Part shown: positions 34,813-46,424 of the stretch, in pieces
Layout of the letters: every line of letters starts with the position of its first letter
How positions within the stretch are numbered: the first letter of the stretch is position 1
Assembly: GCA_013003075.1 (NCBI GenBank)
Contig: JABDLJ010000014.1
Coordinates: 1 to 64,000, forward strand
DNA: 64,000 nt
From: Paracoccaceae bacterium
Lineage (GTDB): Bacteria; Pseudomonadota; Alphaproteobacteria; Rhodobacterales; Rhodobacteraceae
Reading direction: 5' to 3'
Notes under the pieces: model-generated
Told to the model about the DNA's origin: nothing
The model's input: the letters and a program-made list of their open reading frames with translations, nothing else
Databases searched by the model: none
Position numbers and translations under genes: made by a program

Positions 34813-35765
34813 ACCAATACTCCCTCTGGCTGGCGCGAGGTCCGCAGGTTTCGTGCCAGCAAATCCATCGCGGCCATCCGCACCGCGACCCCCATTTCAA
34901 CCTGCTCCTGAATAACGCTACGGTTGATGTCATCGGCCAGGGTACCGTCGATTTCCACGCCCCGGTTCATCGGGCCGGGATGCATGACGATGGCGTCGTC
35001 CTTGGCCACTTTCAGCTTAGCCGCATCAAGCCCGAACCGATGGTAATACTCGCGCTCGGACGGGATGAAGGCGCCGTCCATTCGTTCGCGCTGAAGCCGC
35101 AGCATCATCACCACGTCCACATCCCGAAGACCTTCGGCCATATCGCCGTAGACCTCGACGCCCCAATCGGCGACGCCGGCGGGCATCAGCGTGGGCGGAC
35201 CCACGAGCCGGACACGGTTTTCCATCTTGCCCAGCAGAAAGATGTTCGAGCGCGCGACCCGGCTATGCGCGATGTCGCCGCAGATCGCGATTGAAAGCCG
35301 GTGTAGCCGGCCCTTGGCGCGCTGGATCGTCAGCGCATCAAGAAGCGCCTGCGTGGGATGCTCGTGCCGCCCGTCGCCGGCATTCAGAACCGCACAGTTG
35401 ACCTTTTCGGCCAGAAGATTGACCGCGCCCGACTGCGGATGGCGCACCACCAGAAGATCGGGGTGCATCGCATTCAGCGTCAGCGCCGTGTCGATCAGCG
35501 TCTCGCCTTTCTTGATCGACGAGGCCTGCATGGCCATGTTCATCACGTCCGCGCCAAGGCGCTTTCCGGCAAGTTCGAACGAGGCTTGCGTGCGGGTGGA
35601 ATTCTCGAAGAACATATTGACTTGCGTCAGGCCGGCCAGCGCGTCGTTGTGCTTGATGTCACGGCGGTTGAGATCGACGTAATGCGCGGCAAGATCGAGC
35701 AAGGTTTTGATGTCTTCCGAAGAGAGATGCTCGATCCCCAGAAGATGCTTTGCGCGAAACGTCAT
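34809..35765 (-). CDS. pyrB: Aspartate carbamoyltransferase catalytic subunit
   Basis: 318 residues. Carbamoyl-phosphate site [20 protein letters not shown], then [13 protein letters not shown], the [14 protein letters not shown] loop and the C-terminal [13 protein letters not shown] aspartate site are all intact. It forms N-carbamoyl-aspartate in pyrimidine synthesis. ATG at 35765 begins [19 protein letters not shown], the usual start. First gene of the unit running to 32053, and divergent from the uracil-DNA glycosylase. Confidence 0.95.
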   Translation of the reverse strand: MTFRAKHLLGIEHLSSEDIKTLLDLAAHYVDLNRRDIKHNDALAGLTQVNMFFENSTRTQASFELAGKRLGADVMNMAMQASSIKKGETLIDTALTLNAMHPDLLVVRHPQSGAVNLLAEKVNCAVLNAGDGRHEHPTQALLDALTIQRAKGRLHRLSIAICGDIAHSRVARSNIFLLGKMENRVRLVGPPTLMPAGVADWGVEVYGDMAEGLRDVDVVMMLRLQRERMDGAFIPSEREYYHRFGLDAAKLKVAKDDAIVMHPGPMNRGVEIDGTLADDINRSVIQEQVEMGVAVRMAAMDLLARNLRTSRQPEGVLV

Positions 35766-35857
35766 TGTGGCAGCGTCCTCGATTTTCACGCTTATAGAAA
35801 GCCGGCACGCGCGCGACAAGGATTTACCTTGGCAGAGGCCGTGCCTAGATAGGATGC

Positions 35858-36634
35858 ATGGAACCGGCGAACGCACTGGCTTTACTGGAGTGGCAGATCG
35901 AACTTGGCGTGACCGAGGCGATAGGTGATGCGCCGGTGAACCGCTACGAAGTGCCGGCCGAAGCGCCGAAGGTGAAGACGTCGGCGGCCAAGAGATCCAA
36001 ACCGGCGCCCGGCCCGGTTGACGCGATCGATCCCGTAGCGATGGCGCAGGCGGCGGCCGCAGAGGCCGACAGCCTCGAGACGCTGGCCTTCGCGCTTGGC
36101 GCTTTTGAGCATTGCGAGCTGAAGCGCGGCGCCCGCAACCTGGTCTTTTCCGACGGGATGCCCGAAGCGCGGGTGATGATCATCGGCGAAGCGCCGGGCC
36201 GCGACGAGGATCTGCAGGGCCGCCCTTTTGTCGGTGCGGCCGGGCAGCTTCTGGACAAGATGTTCGGCGCCATCGGCATGGCCCGCGATGCAGCCAAGCC
36301 GGAGGCCGCGATCTACATTACCAATATCCTGCCCTGGCGGCCGCCGCAAAACCGCGATCCGCTGCCCGAAGAGATCGACATGATGCTGCCGTTCGTGCGC
36401 CGCCATATCCAGCTTGCCGCACCGGACTTGCTGGTGCTTATGGGCAATATCGCCTGCCAGGCACTTTTGGGCCGCAAGGGGATCACCCGGCTGCGTGGGT
36501 CATGGGAGACGGTGATGGACCGCCCCACCCTACCGATTTTCCATCCCGCCTATCTTCTGCGCAACCCGGCGGCCAAACGCGAGGCCTGGGCCGATCTTCT
36601 GGCGCTGCAGGCAAGATTGAGAGAGATGTCATGA
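35858..36634 (+). CDS. Uracil-DNA glycosylase, family 4-like
   Basis: 258 residues. About the first 85 are a linker-like extension; the glycosylase core carries [35 protein letters not shown] and the catalytic-loop HPAYLLRNP. These match family 4 UDG, which removes uracil from DNA. Family 4 enzymes normally hold a 4Fe-4S cluster with four Cys; here I see only one at the expected sites ([12 protein letters not shown]), the others reading Phe, Trp (LPWRPP) and non-Cys in MMLPFVRR. So the cluster is probably lost. Overlaps moaB by 4 nt. Confidence 0.85.
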   Translation: MEPANALALLEWQIELGVTEAIGDAPVNRYEVPAEAPKVKTSAAKRSKPAPGPVDAIDPVAMAQAAAAEADSLETLAFALGAFEHCELKRGARNLVFSDGMPEARVMIIGEAPGRDEDLQGRPFVGAAGQLLDKMFGAIGMARDAAKPEAAIYITNILPWRPPQNRDPLPEEIDMMLPFVRRHIQLAAPDLLVLMGNIACQALLGRKGITRLRGSWETVMDRPTLPIFHPAYLLRNPAAKREAWADLLALQARLREMS

Positions 36635-37173
36635 GCAGGATCGACGAGAGCATGGAATTCCTGCCAGTGCGGATTGCCGTGCTGACCGTGTCGGATACCA
36701 GGCAGGTATCGGACGATCGCTCTGGCGACGTGCTGGTCCAGCGGCTGACGGACGCCGGGCACAAGCTGGCGGCGCGCGATATCGTCACCGACGACCGAGA
36801 GCTGATCGCGGGCAAGCTGCGCGGCTGGTGCGCTGATCCCGATATCGACGTGATACTCAGTACCGGCGGCACCGGGCTGACCGGACGCGATGTCAGCGTC
36901 GAGGCGCACCGTGATATCTATGAGAAGGAAATCGAAGCTTTCGGGACCGTGTTCACCATCGTGTCGATGAAGAAGATCGGCACGTCGGCGGTCCAGTCGC
37001 GCGCCTGCGGCGGCGTGGCCTCGGGAACCTACCTTTTCGCCCTGCCCGGCAGCCCCGGCGCGTGCAAGGACGCCTGGGACGAGATTCTGGCCTATCAGCT
37101 TGATTACAGGCACCGCCCCTGCAACTTCGTCGAGATATTTCCGCGACTTGAGGAACACCAGCGACGGAAATAA
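36631..37173 (+). CDS. moaB: Molybdenum cofactor biosynthesis protein B
   Basis: 180 residues of the MoaB/Mog fold: VLTVSDTRQVSDDRSGDVLV, the substrate loop ILSTGGTGLTGRDVSVEA, and LPGSPGACKDAWDEILAYQL. It adenylates molybdopterin or a precursor. The ATG overlaps the stop of the uracil-DNA glycosylase gene (ATGA). It is separate from the other two Mo-cofactor clusters in the window (24.5 kb and 49.3 kb). Confidence 0.92.
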   Translation: MSRIDESMEFLPVRIAVLTVSDTRQVSDDRSGDVLVQRLTDAGHKLAARDIVTDDRELIAGKLRGWCADPDIDVILSTGGTGLTGRDVSVEAHRDIYEKEIEAFGTVFTIVSMKKIGTSAVQSRACGGVASGTYLFALPGSPGACKDAWDEILAYQLDYRHRPCNFVEIFPRLEEHQRRK

Positions 37174-37258
37174 CTGGCGCAAACGTTACAGTCCGGCGTC
37201 TTGGTATAAGGTAATCTTGCTCTAGATAACGCATAGGGCATTGAAAAAGGTTGGCCGG

Positions 37259-38719
37259 ATGCGATTTTTGCGCAGAAGTCTGAGCGCGATATTCCTTCTT
37301 GCGGTGACGCTGGGGCTGGTCGGTATTGCTGTCAGCAGCATCTACGAGGCGCTGCAGGCGCGCTGGTCCCAGGAGGCGCGCGAGCGGCCCGGGCGCGAGC
37401 GGGTCTTCGCAGTCAACGTGACCGAGGCCGAGCCGCAATCGATCACCCCGATCCTGAGCTCCTTCGGCGAAGTGCGCAGCAAGCGGACGCTGGAGCTTCG
37501 CGCCTCGGCTGCCGGCGAGGTGATCTACATCGCCGAGGACTTCGCCGATGGCGGCGAAGTGGAGGCCGGCGCGTTGCTGATGCAGATCGACCCGCAGGAT
37601 GCCGAGGACAACCTGGCTGTCGCCAAAACCGATCTTGCCGAGGCCGAAGCCGATTTGCGCGATGCGCGCCGGGCGCTGGACCTGGCGCGGGACGAGCTTG
37701 CCGCGGCCGAAGAGCAGGCTGCCTTGCGCGACCGGGCGCTGGCCCGACAACGCGATCTCGTAGAGCGGCAGGTTGGCACCGAGGCGGCTGTCGAGACCGC
37801 CGAACTGGCGGCCTCTGCCGCGCGCCAGTCCGCCCTGTCGCGCCGACAGGCCGTGGCGCAGGCCGATGCGCGGGTCGATCTGGCCACCACAACCGTGCAG
37901 CGGCGCAATATCGCGCTTTCCGAAGCCGAGCGCCGGCTGGCCGATACCGCGATATTTGCGCAGTTTTCCGGGGTTTTAAGCGATATAAGCCTGGTTGAAG
38001 GCGGGATCGTGTCGAACAATGAGCGTCTGGGCGAGATCATCGACCCCGATGCGCTGGAGGTCGCGTTCCGGATCTCGACCTCGCAATATGCGCGGCTTCT
38101 CGATCCCGCCGGGCGCTTGGCAAAGCGGCAGGTGACGGCGACGCTCGATGCGTTCGGGGTCGATCTGGCGGCGCGCGGGCAGATAAGCCGGGAAAGCGGC
38201 TCTGTCGCGTCGGGGCAGACCGGGCGGCTTCTTTTTGCACGTCTTGACGACGCGCCGGGGTTCCGGCCGGGCGATTTCGTGACGGTGACCATCGAAGAGC
38301 CGCCGCTGGACCGCGTGGTGCTGCTTCCGGCGACCGCGGTGGATGCCGCAGGTACCGTGCTGGCGATCGGCGCGGACGACCGGCTGGAAGTGCTGCCGGC
38401 AGAAGTGCTGCGGCGGCAGGGCGACAACGTGATCGTCAGTGCGCGGGGGCTGCGCGGCCGGCAGATCGTCGAGGAACGCACCCCGCTTCTGGGCGCTGGC
38501 ATCAAGGTGCGCCCGCTGGGCACCGAGCCCGAGGCGGCCGCCGACGCGCCGCCGCAAATGCTGACGCTGGCGCCTGAACGCCGCGCCAAGCTGGTGGCCT
38601 TCGTCGAAGGCAACCAGTTCATGCCCGCCGAAGCGAAAGAGCGGGTTCTGGGTCAGCTTTCGCAGGACCAGGTGCCCGCCACGGTGGTCGAGCGGATCGA
38701 ATCGCGGATGGGTGGATAG
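37259..38719 (+). CDS. RND efflux periplasmic adaptor subunit
   Basis: 486 residues from the ATG at 37259 (an in-frame TTG at 37241 would add six). N-terminal membrane anchor (SLSAIFLLAVTLGLVGIAV), lipoyl/barrel-sandwich halves around LELRASAAGEVIYIAEDFAD, a long Ala/Glu/Arg coiled-coil hairpin (about 120-220), then beta-barrel and membrane-proximal domains. It links the inner-membrane RND pump, encoded 3 nt downstream, to an outer-membrane channel. AAAAGG lies about 8 nt before the ATG. The export substrate cannot be read. Confidence 0.9.
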   Translation: MRFLRRSLSAIFLLAVTLGLVGIAVSSIYEALQARWSQEARERPGRERVFAVNVTEAEPQSITPILSSFGEVRSKRTLELRASAAGEVIYIAEDFADGGEVEAGALLMQIDPQDAEDNLAVAKTDLAEAEADLRDARRALDLARDELAAAEEQAALRDRALARQRDLVERQVGTEAAVETAELAASAARQSALSRRQAVAQADARVDLATTTVQRRNIALSEAERRLADTAIFAQFSGVLSDISLVEGGIVSNNERLGEIIDPDALEVAFRISTSQYARLLDPAGRLAKRQVTATLDAFGVDLAARGQISRESGSVASGQTGRLLFARLDDAPGFRPGDFVTVTIEEPPLDRVVLLPATAVDAAGTVLAIGADDRLEVLPAEVLRRQGDNVIVSARGLRGRQIVEERTPLLGAGIKVRPLGTEPEAAADAPPQMLTLAPERRAKLVAFVEGNQFMPAEAKERVLGQLSQDQVPATVVERIESRMGG

Positions 38720-38722
38720 GCA

Positions 38723-41700
38723 ATGGCGCGCGCGTTTTCAGGCCCCGCAGGGAGCATTCTATCCTACTTCACCCGGCACCGGACCGCCGCCAACCTGCTT
38801 CTGGTGGTGCTCTTGATGCTGGGCGCGGTGTCCTTTCCCAACATGCGCGCACAGTTCTTTCCCGACGTCATCATCGACAATGTCAGCGTCTCGGTGCGCT
38901 GGGACGGTGCCGGCGCCGAGGATGTGGACGCCGCGATCGTACAGGTGCTGGAGCCTGCCCTGCTGACCGTCGAGGGGGTCGAAAGCTCTTCTTCGACCTC
39001 GCGCGAGGGCAACGCGTCGATCCGGCTGGAGTTCGAGCCGGGCTGGGATATGGCGCGCGCCGCCGACGATGTCGAGGCCGCCGTCGGCGGGGTCGCGAAC
39101 CTGCCCGAAGAGGCCGAGGACCCGACCGTGCGCCGCGGGGTCTGGCGTGACCGGGTCACGGACGTGATCATCACCGGCCCGGTGGGCGTCGAGCAGCTGG
39201 GCCGCTTCACCGACGAGTTCGTCACCCGGCTTTTCGCCGAAGGTGTGACCCGCACCACCATTCGCGGGATCGCCGCGCCAGAGACGATCATCGAGGTGCC
39301 CTCGCTGTCGCTGATCCGCAACGATGTGACGATGCGCGAGATCGCCGCCAAGATCGCCGAAGAAGCAGAGGCCGATCCGGCGGGTGATGTATCTGGCGCG
39401 GCCCGCGTGCGAACCGGAACCGCCAAACGCAGCGCCGCCGAGATCGCAGATATCGTGGTGCGGTCGAACGACGATGGATCGAAACTGACGATCGGCGATG
39501 TGGCCCGGCTTCGCGTTGAGGGGATCGACCGCGAGCGCGCCTATTTCGTCGGCAACAACCCGGCGATTTCTGTGCGCGTCGACCGGTCGGACGGCGGCGA
39601 TGCCATCGATATCCAGCGCCAGGTAGAGGACGTGGCCGAGACCATGGCGCCGACCCTGCCCGAAGGCGTCGGCATCGATCTGATCCGTACCCGGGCCGAG
39701 GCGATCACCGGCCGGCTGAACATCCTTCTCGACAATGGCGCATTGGGGCTGGCGCTGGTGGTGGGTCTCTTGTTCCTCTTTCTGAACGCGCGCATCGCCT
39801 TTTGGGTAGCCGCGGGCATTCCGGTGGCGATGACGGCGGCGATCGCGATGATGTACGCCGCCGGTCTGACGCTGAACATGGTGTCGCTTTTTGCGTTGAT
39901 CATTACGCTGGGCATCGTGGTCGACGACGCGATCGTGGTGGGCGAGCATGCCGATTTCCGCTCTCGCCGGCTGGGCGAAGACCCGGTGACCGCGTCCGAA
40001 AACGCCGCCCGGCGCATGTTCTTGCCTGTCTTTTCGGCGACCATCACCACAGTCATCGCCTTTTTCGGGCTGGTGGCCGTGGGCGGACGGTTCGGCGATC
40101 TGATCGCCGATATCCCGTTCACAGTGATCGTGGTGCTGATCGCCTCGCTGATCGAGTGCTTCCTGATCCTGCCCAACCACATGGCGCATGCCCTGACCCA
40201 TACCGCGAAAGAGCATTGGTACGACTGGCCCAGCCGGCAGGTGAACAAGGGCTTTCGCCTTTTCCGCGAGAGGGTCTTCCGGCCCCTGATGGCCGGGGTG
40301 ATCTGGGCGCGGTACCCGATTTTTGCCGGCGCGCTCTTGCTTCTGGCAAGCCAGGTCGCGGTCTTCATCCGCGGCGATGTGCAGTGGCGGTTCTTCAATG
40401 CGCCCGAGCTGTCGTCTGTGTCGGGCAATTTCGCGATGCTGCCCGGCGCCACGCGCGACGACACCTTGGAGATGATGCGCAACATCCAGGCCACGGCCGA
40501 GCAGTTGGGCGCAAAATACCAGACCGAGCACGGGCGCAACCCGGTGGACTATGTGATTGCCGAGGTCGGCGGCGGCACCGGGCGCGGCCTGTCGGGCGTC
40601 GCGACCAAGGACACCGATCTTCTGGGCTCTATCGCGATCGAGCTGATCGATGCCGATCTCAGGCCCTACTCGTCATTCGCCTTTGTCGCCGATTTGCAGG
40701 ACGCCGTAACGCGCCATCCAATGTTGGAGACGATCAGTTTTCGCGGCTGGCGCGGCGGGCCCGGCGGTGACGCGCTCGATGTCGAGATCTTCGGGGCCTC
40801 GGCGGAGGTTCTGAAGGAAGCCGCCGAAAGCCTGAAGACTTCCGTTGGCCGGTACCGCGAGGTATCGGCGCTGGAAGACAGCCTTGCCTTCGACAAGGAA
40901 GAGCTGCTGCTGGACCTGACAGCGCAGGGCCAGGCGCTTGGCTTTACCATCGACGAGCTTGGCCGGGTGCTGCGCGACCGGCTGAACGGGATCGAGGCGG
41001 CCACCTATCCCGATGGCCCGCGCAGTGCGGCGATCCGCGTTGTGTTGCCGGAAGGAGAGCTGACGGCCGATTTTCTGGAGCGCATGCAGATGCGCAGCCC
41101 CAGCGGCGTCTATGTTCCGCTGGCCGATATCGTCATGGCCGAGAATCGCACCGGTTTTTCCACGGTCCGGCGCGAAAACGGTATTCGGTTGGTATCGGTC
41201 ACCGGCGATCTGTCGGAGGACGATCCGGCGCGCGCCGAAGAGATCATGACCGCGCTCGAAGAGGTCATCCTGCCCGATCTCGAGGAGCGCTTTGGCGTGA
41301 CGACATCTCTGGCTGGACTGGCCGAGCAGGAAAACCGGTTTCTGTCCGATGCGCTCACCGGGCTGGTTCTGTGCCTTGCCGGAATCTTCCTGACGCTGGC
41401 TTGGGTCTTTTCCAGCTGGACCCGTCCGGTCGTGGTGATGGCGATCATTCCCTTCGGACTGATCGGCACGATCTACGGGCATGTCGTCTGGCAGGTACCG
41501 CTGTCGATGTTCAGCGTTGTGGGCATGATCGGGATGATCGGGATCATCATCAACGATTCGATCGTTCTGGTGACGACCATCGACGAATACGCCAATGAGC
41601 GCGGGCTGATCCCGGCGATCATCGACGGTGCGGCAGACCGTTTGCGTCCGGTTCTGCTGACCACGCTGACCACGGTTCTGGGCCTTGCGCCGCTGCTTTA

Positions 41701-42115
41701 TGAAAGCTCGTCCCAAGCGCAGTTTCTCAAGCCCACCGTGATCACGCTGGTCTATGGCTTGGGATTCGGGCTGGTGCTGGTGATGCTGGTGGTGCCGTCG
41801 CTGCTGGCGATGCAGCATGACGTGGGGCGGCAGGTGCAGTCCTTGCGGCGCAGCTTGAGGGCAGGAGCCGCGCTGCCCGGCGTTCTGCTGGCGACCGGAC
41901 TTGGCATCGTGGCCGCCGTCGCCCTCTTCGCCGCGACGCTTGGCGCGGTGCTGGTGACCGGGGCGCTGCCGGCGCCTCTGGCAGAGCTGCTGCCCGCGGT
42001 TGTGCAAGGATCGACCGGAGTTGCCTTCGCGCTTTATCTTGCGCTGCTCTTGCCGGTGCTTTTCGTGATCTGGGCGGTCTCGGCGCTGCGCATGGGCCGC
42101 CGCGCGCGCGGCTGA
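38723..42115 (+). CDS. RND efflux transporter permease
   Basis: 1130 residues with the AcrB/MexB architecture: TM1 at about 25-45 (ANLLLVVLLMLGAVSFPN), a first large periplasmic loop, TM2-6 (AITLG-x-like segment IITLGIVVDDAIVVGEHADF with the relay aspartates), second loop, and TM7-12 (GMIGIIINDSIVLVTTIDEY). A further C-terminal pair of hydrophobic segments extends it beyond the usual roughly 1040 residues. It exports toxic compounds or envelope lipids using the proton gradient. Operon with the adaptor gene, 3-nt spacing. Confidence 0.93.
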   Translation: MARAFSGPAGSILSYFTRHRTAANLLLVVLLMLGAVSFPNMRAQFFPDVIIDNVSVSVRWDGAGAEDVDAAIVQVLEPALLTVEGVESSSSTSREGNASIRLEFEPGWDMARAADDVEAAVGGVANLPEEAEDPTVRRGVWRDRVTDVIITGPVGVEQLGRFTDEFVTRLFAEGVTRTTIRGIAAPETIIEVPSLSLIRNDVTMREIAAKIAEEAEADPAGDVSGAARVRTGTAKRSAAEIADIVVRSNDDGSKLTIGDVARLRVEGIDRERAYFVGNNPAISVRVDRSDGGDAIDIQRQVEDVAETMAPTLPEGVGIDLIRTRAEAITGRLNILLDNGALGLALVVGLLFLFLNARIAFWVAAGIPVAMTAAIAMMYAAGLTLNMVSLFALIITLGIVVDDAIVVGEHADFRSRRLGEDPVTASENAARRMFLPVFSATITTVIAFFGLVAVGGRFGDLIADIPFTVIVVLIASLIECFLILPNHMAHALTHTAKEHWYDWPSRQVNKGFRLFRERVFRPLMAGVIWARYPIFAGALLLLASQVAVFIRGDVQWRFFNAPELSSVSGNFAMLPGATRDDTLEMMRNIQATAEQLGAKYQTEHGRNPVDYVIAEVGGGTGRGLSGVATKDTDLLGSIAIELIDADLRPYSSFAFVADLQDAVTRHPMLETISFRGWRGGPGGDALDVEIFGASAEVLKEAAESLKTSVGRYREVSALEDSLAFDKEELLLDLTAQGQALGFTIDELGRVLRDRLNGIEAATYPDGPRSAAIRVVLPEGELTADFLERMQMRSPSGVYVPLADIVMAENRTGFSTVRRENGIRLVSVTGDLSEDDPARAEEIMTALEEVILPDLEERFGVTTSLAGLAEQENRFLSDALTGLVLCLAGIFLTLAWVFSSWTRPVVVMAIIPFGLIGTIYGHVVWQVPLSMFSVVGMIGMIGIIINDSIVLVTTIDEYANERGLIPAIIDGAADRLRPVLLTTLTTVLGLAPLLYESSSQAQFLKPTVITLVYGLGFGLVLVMLVVPSLLAMQHDVGRQVQSLRRSLRAGAALPGVLLATGLGIVAAVALFAATLGAVLVTGALPAPLAELLPAVVQGSTGVAFALYLALLLPVLFVIWAVSALRMGRRARG

Positions 42116-42122
42116 AGAGGCC

Positions 42123-42950
42123 CTACGAGGTGGCGGTGCAGCCCAGGATATCGACGGCCTGACCACCGCCCAGAACGGTGAACCTCAAATCGGACCGCGC
42201 CAGGATGAACGGTGCGCCATCCACCGGCACCAGATCCGCGACCAGTGTCAGCGTGCCGCCCAACCGCTGGCTGTTGGGCGTGGAGACCCAAACGGTCTTG
42301 TCGGCGAACTCGACCACCGCTTCTTCATCGCGCGACAGTGGCGGCATGTCGATTTCGGCGGTCAGGCGCAGGCCGTCGTCTATGGGCGCGGCCCGGCAGC
42401 GGGCCGCGGCGACGCCGGCCTCGTCGCGGGTAAGCGGACGGCGCCCAAGAGTACGGGCGATCTCGGGGTTGGGCGCGGTTTGCGCGGTTTCCAGGTCGGC
42501 ACCGACATTGAACGAGATCGGGATGCAGATTTCTTCGCAGACGCCGATCTCAATGCGGCCGGTCAGCATGATCGGCTCTCCGGGAGCTTCGGGCAGAAGT
42601 TCCAACGGGATGATTACTTCGCCATCGTAGCCGACCGAGCGCAGCCCGTTGATGTAGTAGACCTCTGGCACCGGCCAGTGTGGCTTGGCGGCCAGAAGAT
42701 TGTCGGATCCGGCCCAGTCAAACTGCGGCGGGATGCCGGCGTCGCCTGGCGCGCGCCAGTAGGTCTTCCAACCGGGGGCCAGGCGCAGGCGCAGCGCGGT
42801 CATGTGGTTGCCGCTATCCATCCGCCAGCCGGGTATTAGCGTGGCCTCGACCACATTGTCCGGGATTTGCGCGGATGCCGGCACCGCCAGCGCGCCGGAA
42901 AAAGCCAACAGGGCGGCAGCCAGGCCTTGAGTGATGGATCGCAGTGTCAT
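42123..42950 (-). CDS. DsbD N-terminal-domain protein (periplasmic)
   Basis: 275 residues with a signal peptide (LAAALLAFSGALAVPASA). The rest matches the thiol:disulfide interchange DsbD alpha domain without the transmembrane or thioredoxin parts: LRLAPGWKTYWRAPGDAGIP, the redox-like GVCEEICIPISF pair of Cys, and a late Cys in ILGCTAT. It likely passes electrons to periplasmic substrates from a separate CcdA-type partner not present here. It stands alone, convergent on the RND permease. Confidence 0.82.
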   Translation of the reverse strand: MTLRSITQGLAAALLAFSGALAVPASAQIPDNVVEATLIPGWRMDSGNHMTALRLRLAPGWKTYWRAPGDAGIPPQFDWAGSDNLLAAKPHWPVPEVYYINGLRSVGYDGEVIIPLELLPEAPGEPIMLTGRIEIGVCEEICIPISFNVGADLETAQTAPNPEIARTLGRRPLTRDEAGVAAARCRAAPIDDGLRLTAEIDMPPLSRDEEAVVEFADKTVWVSTPNSQRLGGTLTLVADLVPVDGAPFILARSDLRFTVLGGGQAVDILGCTATS

Positions 42951-43080
42951 GGGTGCAGATGTAACTACCCGGCGATCAATAGGAAATCACAATTCGGCGA
43001 CGGGGCGCGGCGTTGCAAATCAAGCACTTGCGCCTGCGACCGTGCGGCGGTCATCATGGGACGGTGGAAGGAGCGACCAA

Positions 43081-43638
43081 ATGGACGCGCTGACGGGCAA
43101 ATTTCTGATCGCGATGCCGGGCATGGGAGATCCACGTTTCGATCGCTCGGTGATCCTGTTGTGCGAACATTCTGAAGACGGCGCGCTGGGTCTGATCGTC
43201 AACAAACCGCTGCTGGATCTTACTGAAAACGAGCTTTTCACACAGTTGTCGCTGGAAAGCCCCGCTGCGGCAAAAGATGGCGCGCCGATCTATTTCGGCG
43301 GTCCGGTAGATCCCAGCCGCGGGTTTGTCGTGCATGGTGCCGACTATGGATCTGATACGACGCTACAGGTGGCCGAGGGTGTGGCGATGACGGCGACCCT
43401 GCAGGTGCTTCAGGATATCGCCGAGGGCAGCGGGCCCGCCAAGCGCCGGATCATGCTGGGATATTCGGGCTGGGGTCCGGGCCAGCTTGAGGCCGAACTG
43501 CAGCAAAACGGTTGGCTTGCCGCTGATCCAAGCGCGGCGTTGATCTTCGCCGCAGAGCCCGATGCCGCCTGGGCAGGGGCGCTGGAATCGCTCGGGATCA
43601 ATCCGCTGCTGTTGTCCGAAGCCGGCGGGCGCGCCTAG
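43081..43638 (+). CDS. YqgE/AlgH-family protein
   Basis: 185 residues: GKFLIAMPGMGDPRFDRSVI near the start, GALGLIVNKP, YFGGPVDPSRGFVVH and the C-terminal GYSGWGPGQLEAELQQNGWL, all diagnostic of YqgE (DUF179). Its biochemical role is unknown. The stop codon shares a CTAG palindrome (43635-43638) with the stop of the convergent sua5 gene. AAGGAGCG precedes the ATG at 43081. Confidence 0.93.
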   Translation: MDALTGKFLIAMPGMGDPRFDRSVILLCEHSEDGALGLIVNKPLLDLTENELFTQLSLESPAAAKDGAPIYFGGPVDPSRGFVVHGADYGSDTTLQVAEGVAMTATLQVLQDIAEGSGPAKRRIMLGYSGWGPGQLEAELQQNGWLAADPSAALIFAAEPDAAWAGALESLGINPLLLSEAGGRA

Positions 43639-44585
43639 CCGCGTGGCGCGGCGGCCCGGCGCAGCCGGTCGTTGATCGCAAGGCCAAGCCCTACGTCCGG
43701 GATCGGCGAGACCGCGATTTGTTTCGCCCCTTTTGCGTCCAGCATATGCAGGCAGTCGAAGAGCCGCGCCGCCGCTTCGCGCAGGTCCGAGCCGGGCGAG
43801 AGGTTGAGGTCGGCCGCGACGGGGCCGAAGCCCAGCATTACCTCTCCGGGCCGGGCGGAGGCCGCGTTCAGCCGAAGGCTGCCTTTGGGTGCGTAATGCG
43901 ATGTCAGCTGGCCGGGGGCCGTGATGCCCTCACCCTCTTGCCTGTCCGCCACCGGGGAGCCAAGGCATGCCTCGATGGCATCCCGGGGCAGCCCGCCCGG
44001 GCGCAGGAGAACCGGCGTCGGCCGGGTCGCAAGTATGGTGGATTCAAGCCCGACGCTGCAGGGCCCGGCGTCCAGAACCGCCGCGATCCGGCCGCCAAGT
44101 CCTTCGATCACATGCGCTGCCGTGGTGGGGCTGATCCGGCCGGAAGGGTTCGCCGACGGCGCGGCAAGCGGCCGGCCAAGCGCCTTCAGAACCGCGCGGG
44201 CCTCTGCTTGCGCCGGAACGCGCAACGCCACCGTCTGCAGACCGGCGCTGACAAGTTTCGAGATCCGCGCGCCGGGCTTCAAGGGCAGAACCAGGGTCAG
44301 CGGGCCGGGCCAGAACGCCTCTGCCAATCGGATTGCATCGGCATCGAACTCTGCGATCTTTTCGGCCTCTTTAAGTGAGGCGACATGGACGATCAGCGGG
44401 TTGAAGGTTGGGCGGCCCTTGGCGTCGAAGATCGCGGCGACGGCAAGATCGCTTGTTGCATCGGCAGCCAGACCGTAGACCGTCTCGGTCGGGATCGCGA
44501 CCAGCGCGCCATCGCGCAGAAGTGCCGAGGCCTTTGAAATCCCTTCTGCATCCGCGCTGAGGAGCTTTGTTTGAATTGCCGCCAT
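43635..44585 (-). CDS. L-threonylcarbamoyladenylate synthase (Sua5 type)
   Basis: 316 residues: YrdC domain (about 10-195, PTETVYGLAADATSDLAVAA, KGRPTFNPLIVH, FWPGPLTLVL, SANPSGRISPTTA) and the C-terminal Sua5 domain (PGQLTSHYAPKGSLRL). It makes the threonylcarbamoyl-AMP used for t6A37 of tRNAs reading ANN codons. The presence of the C-terminal domain makes it Sua5, not the short TsaC. The start at 44585 is preferred because MAAIQTKLLSADAEGI is typical; an in-frame Met at 44654 adds 23 poor residues. Confidence 0.92.
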   Translation of the reverse strand: MAAIQTKLLSADAEGISKASALLRDGALVAIPTETVYGLAADATSDLAVAAIFDAKGRPTFNPLIVHVASLKEAEKIAEFDADAIRLAEAFWPGPLTLVLPLKPGARISKLVSAGLQTVALRVPAQAEARAVLKALGRPLAAPSANPSGRISPTTAAHVIEGLGGRIAAVLDAGPCSVGLESTILATRPTPVLLRPGGLPRDAIEACLGSPVADRQEGEGITAPGQLTSHYAPKGSLRLNAASARPGEVMLGFGPVAADLNLSPGSDLREAAARLFDCLHMLDAKGAKQIAVSPIPDVGLGLAINDRLRRAAAPRG

Positions 44586-44711
44586 TTGTGACGCAGCGTC
44601 CCTGTTGCCGCTTCGAGATCGCCCACGCATCTTGCGCAAGGACCGTTGCCCCATACGTCAGGCGACGCAATTTTCCAAGCGCGCATCTGCGCGTAGCTCT
44701 CGGAGTATCCA

Positions 44712-46420
<1,709 letters not shown>

Positions 46421-46424
<4 letters not shown>

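Noticed and set aside
38759-42166. Long minus-strand open frames of 590 and 497 codons opposite the RND permease
   Set aside because: They are antisense shadows caused by high GC at third codon positions; their products are His/Arg/Gly/Gln-rich with no fold pattern, and the plus strand encodes a clear RND permease.
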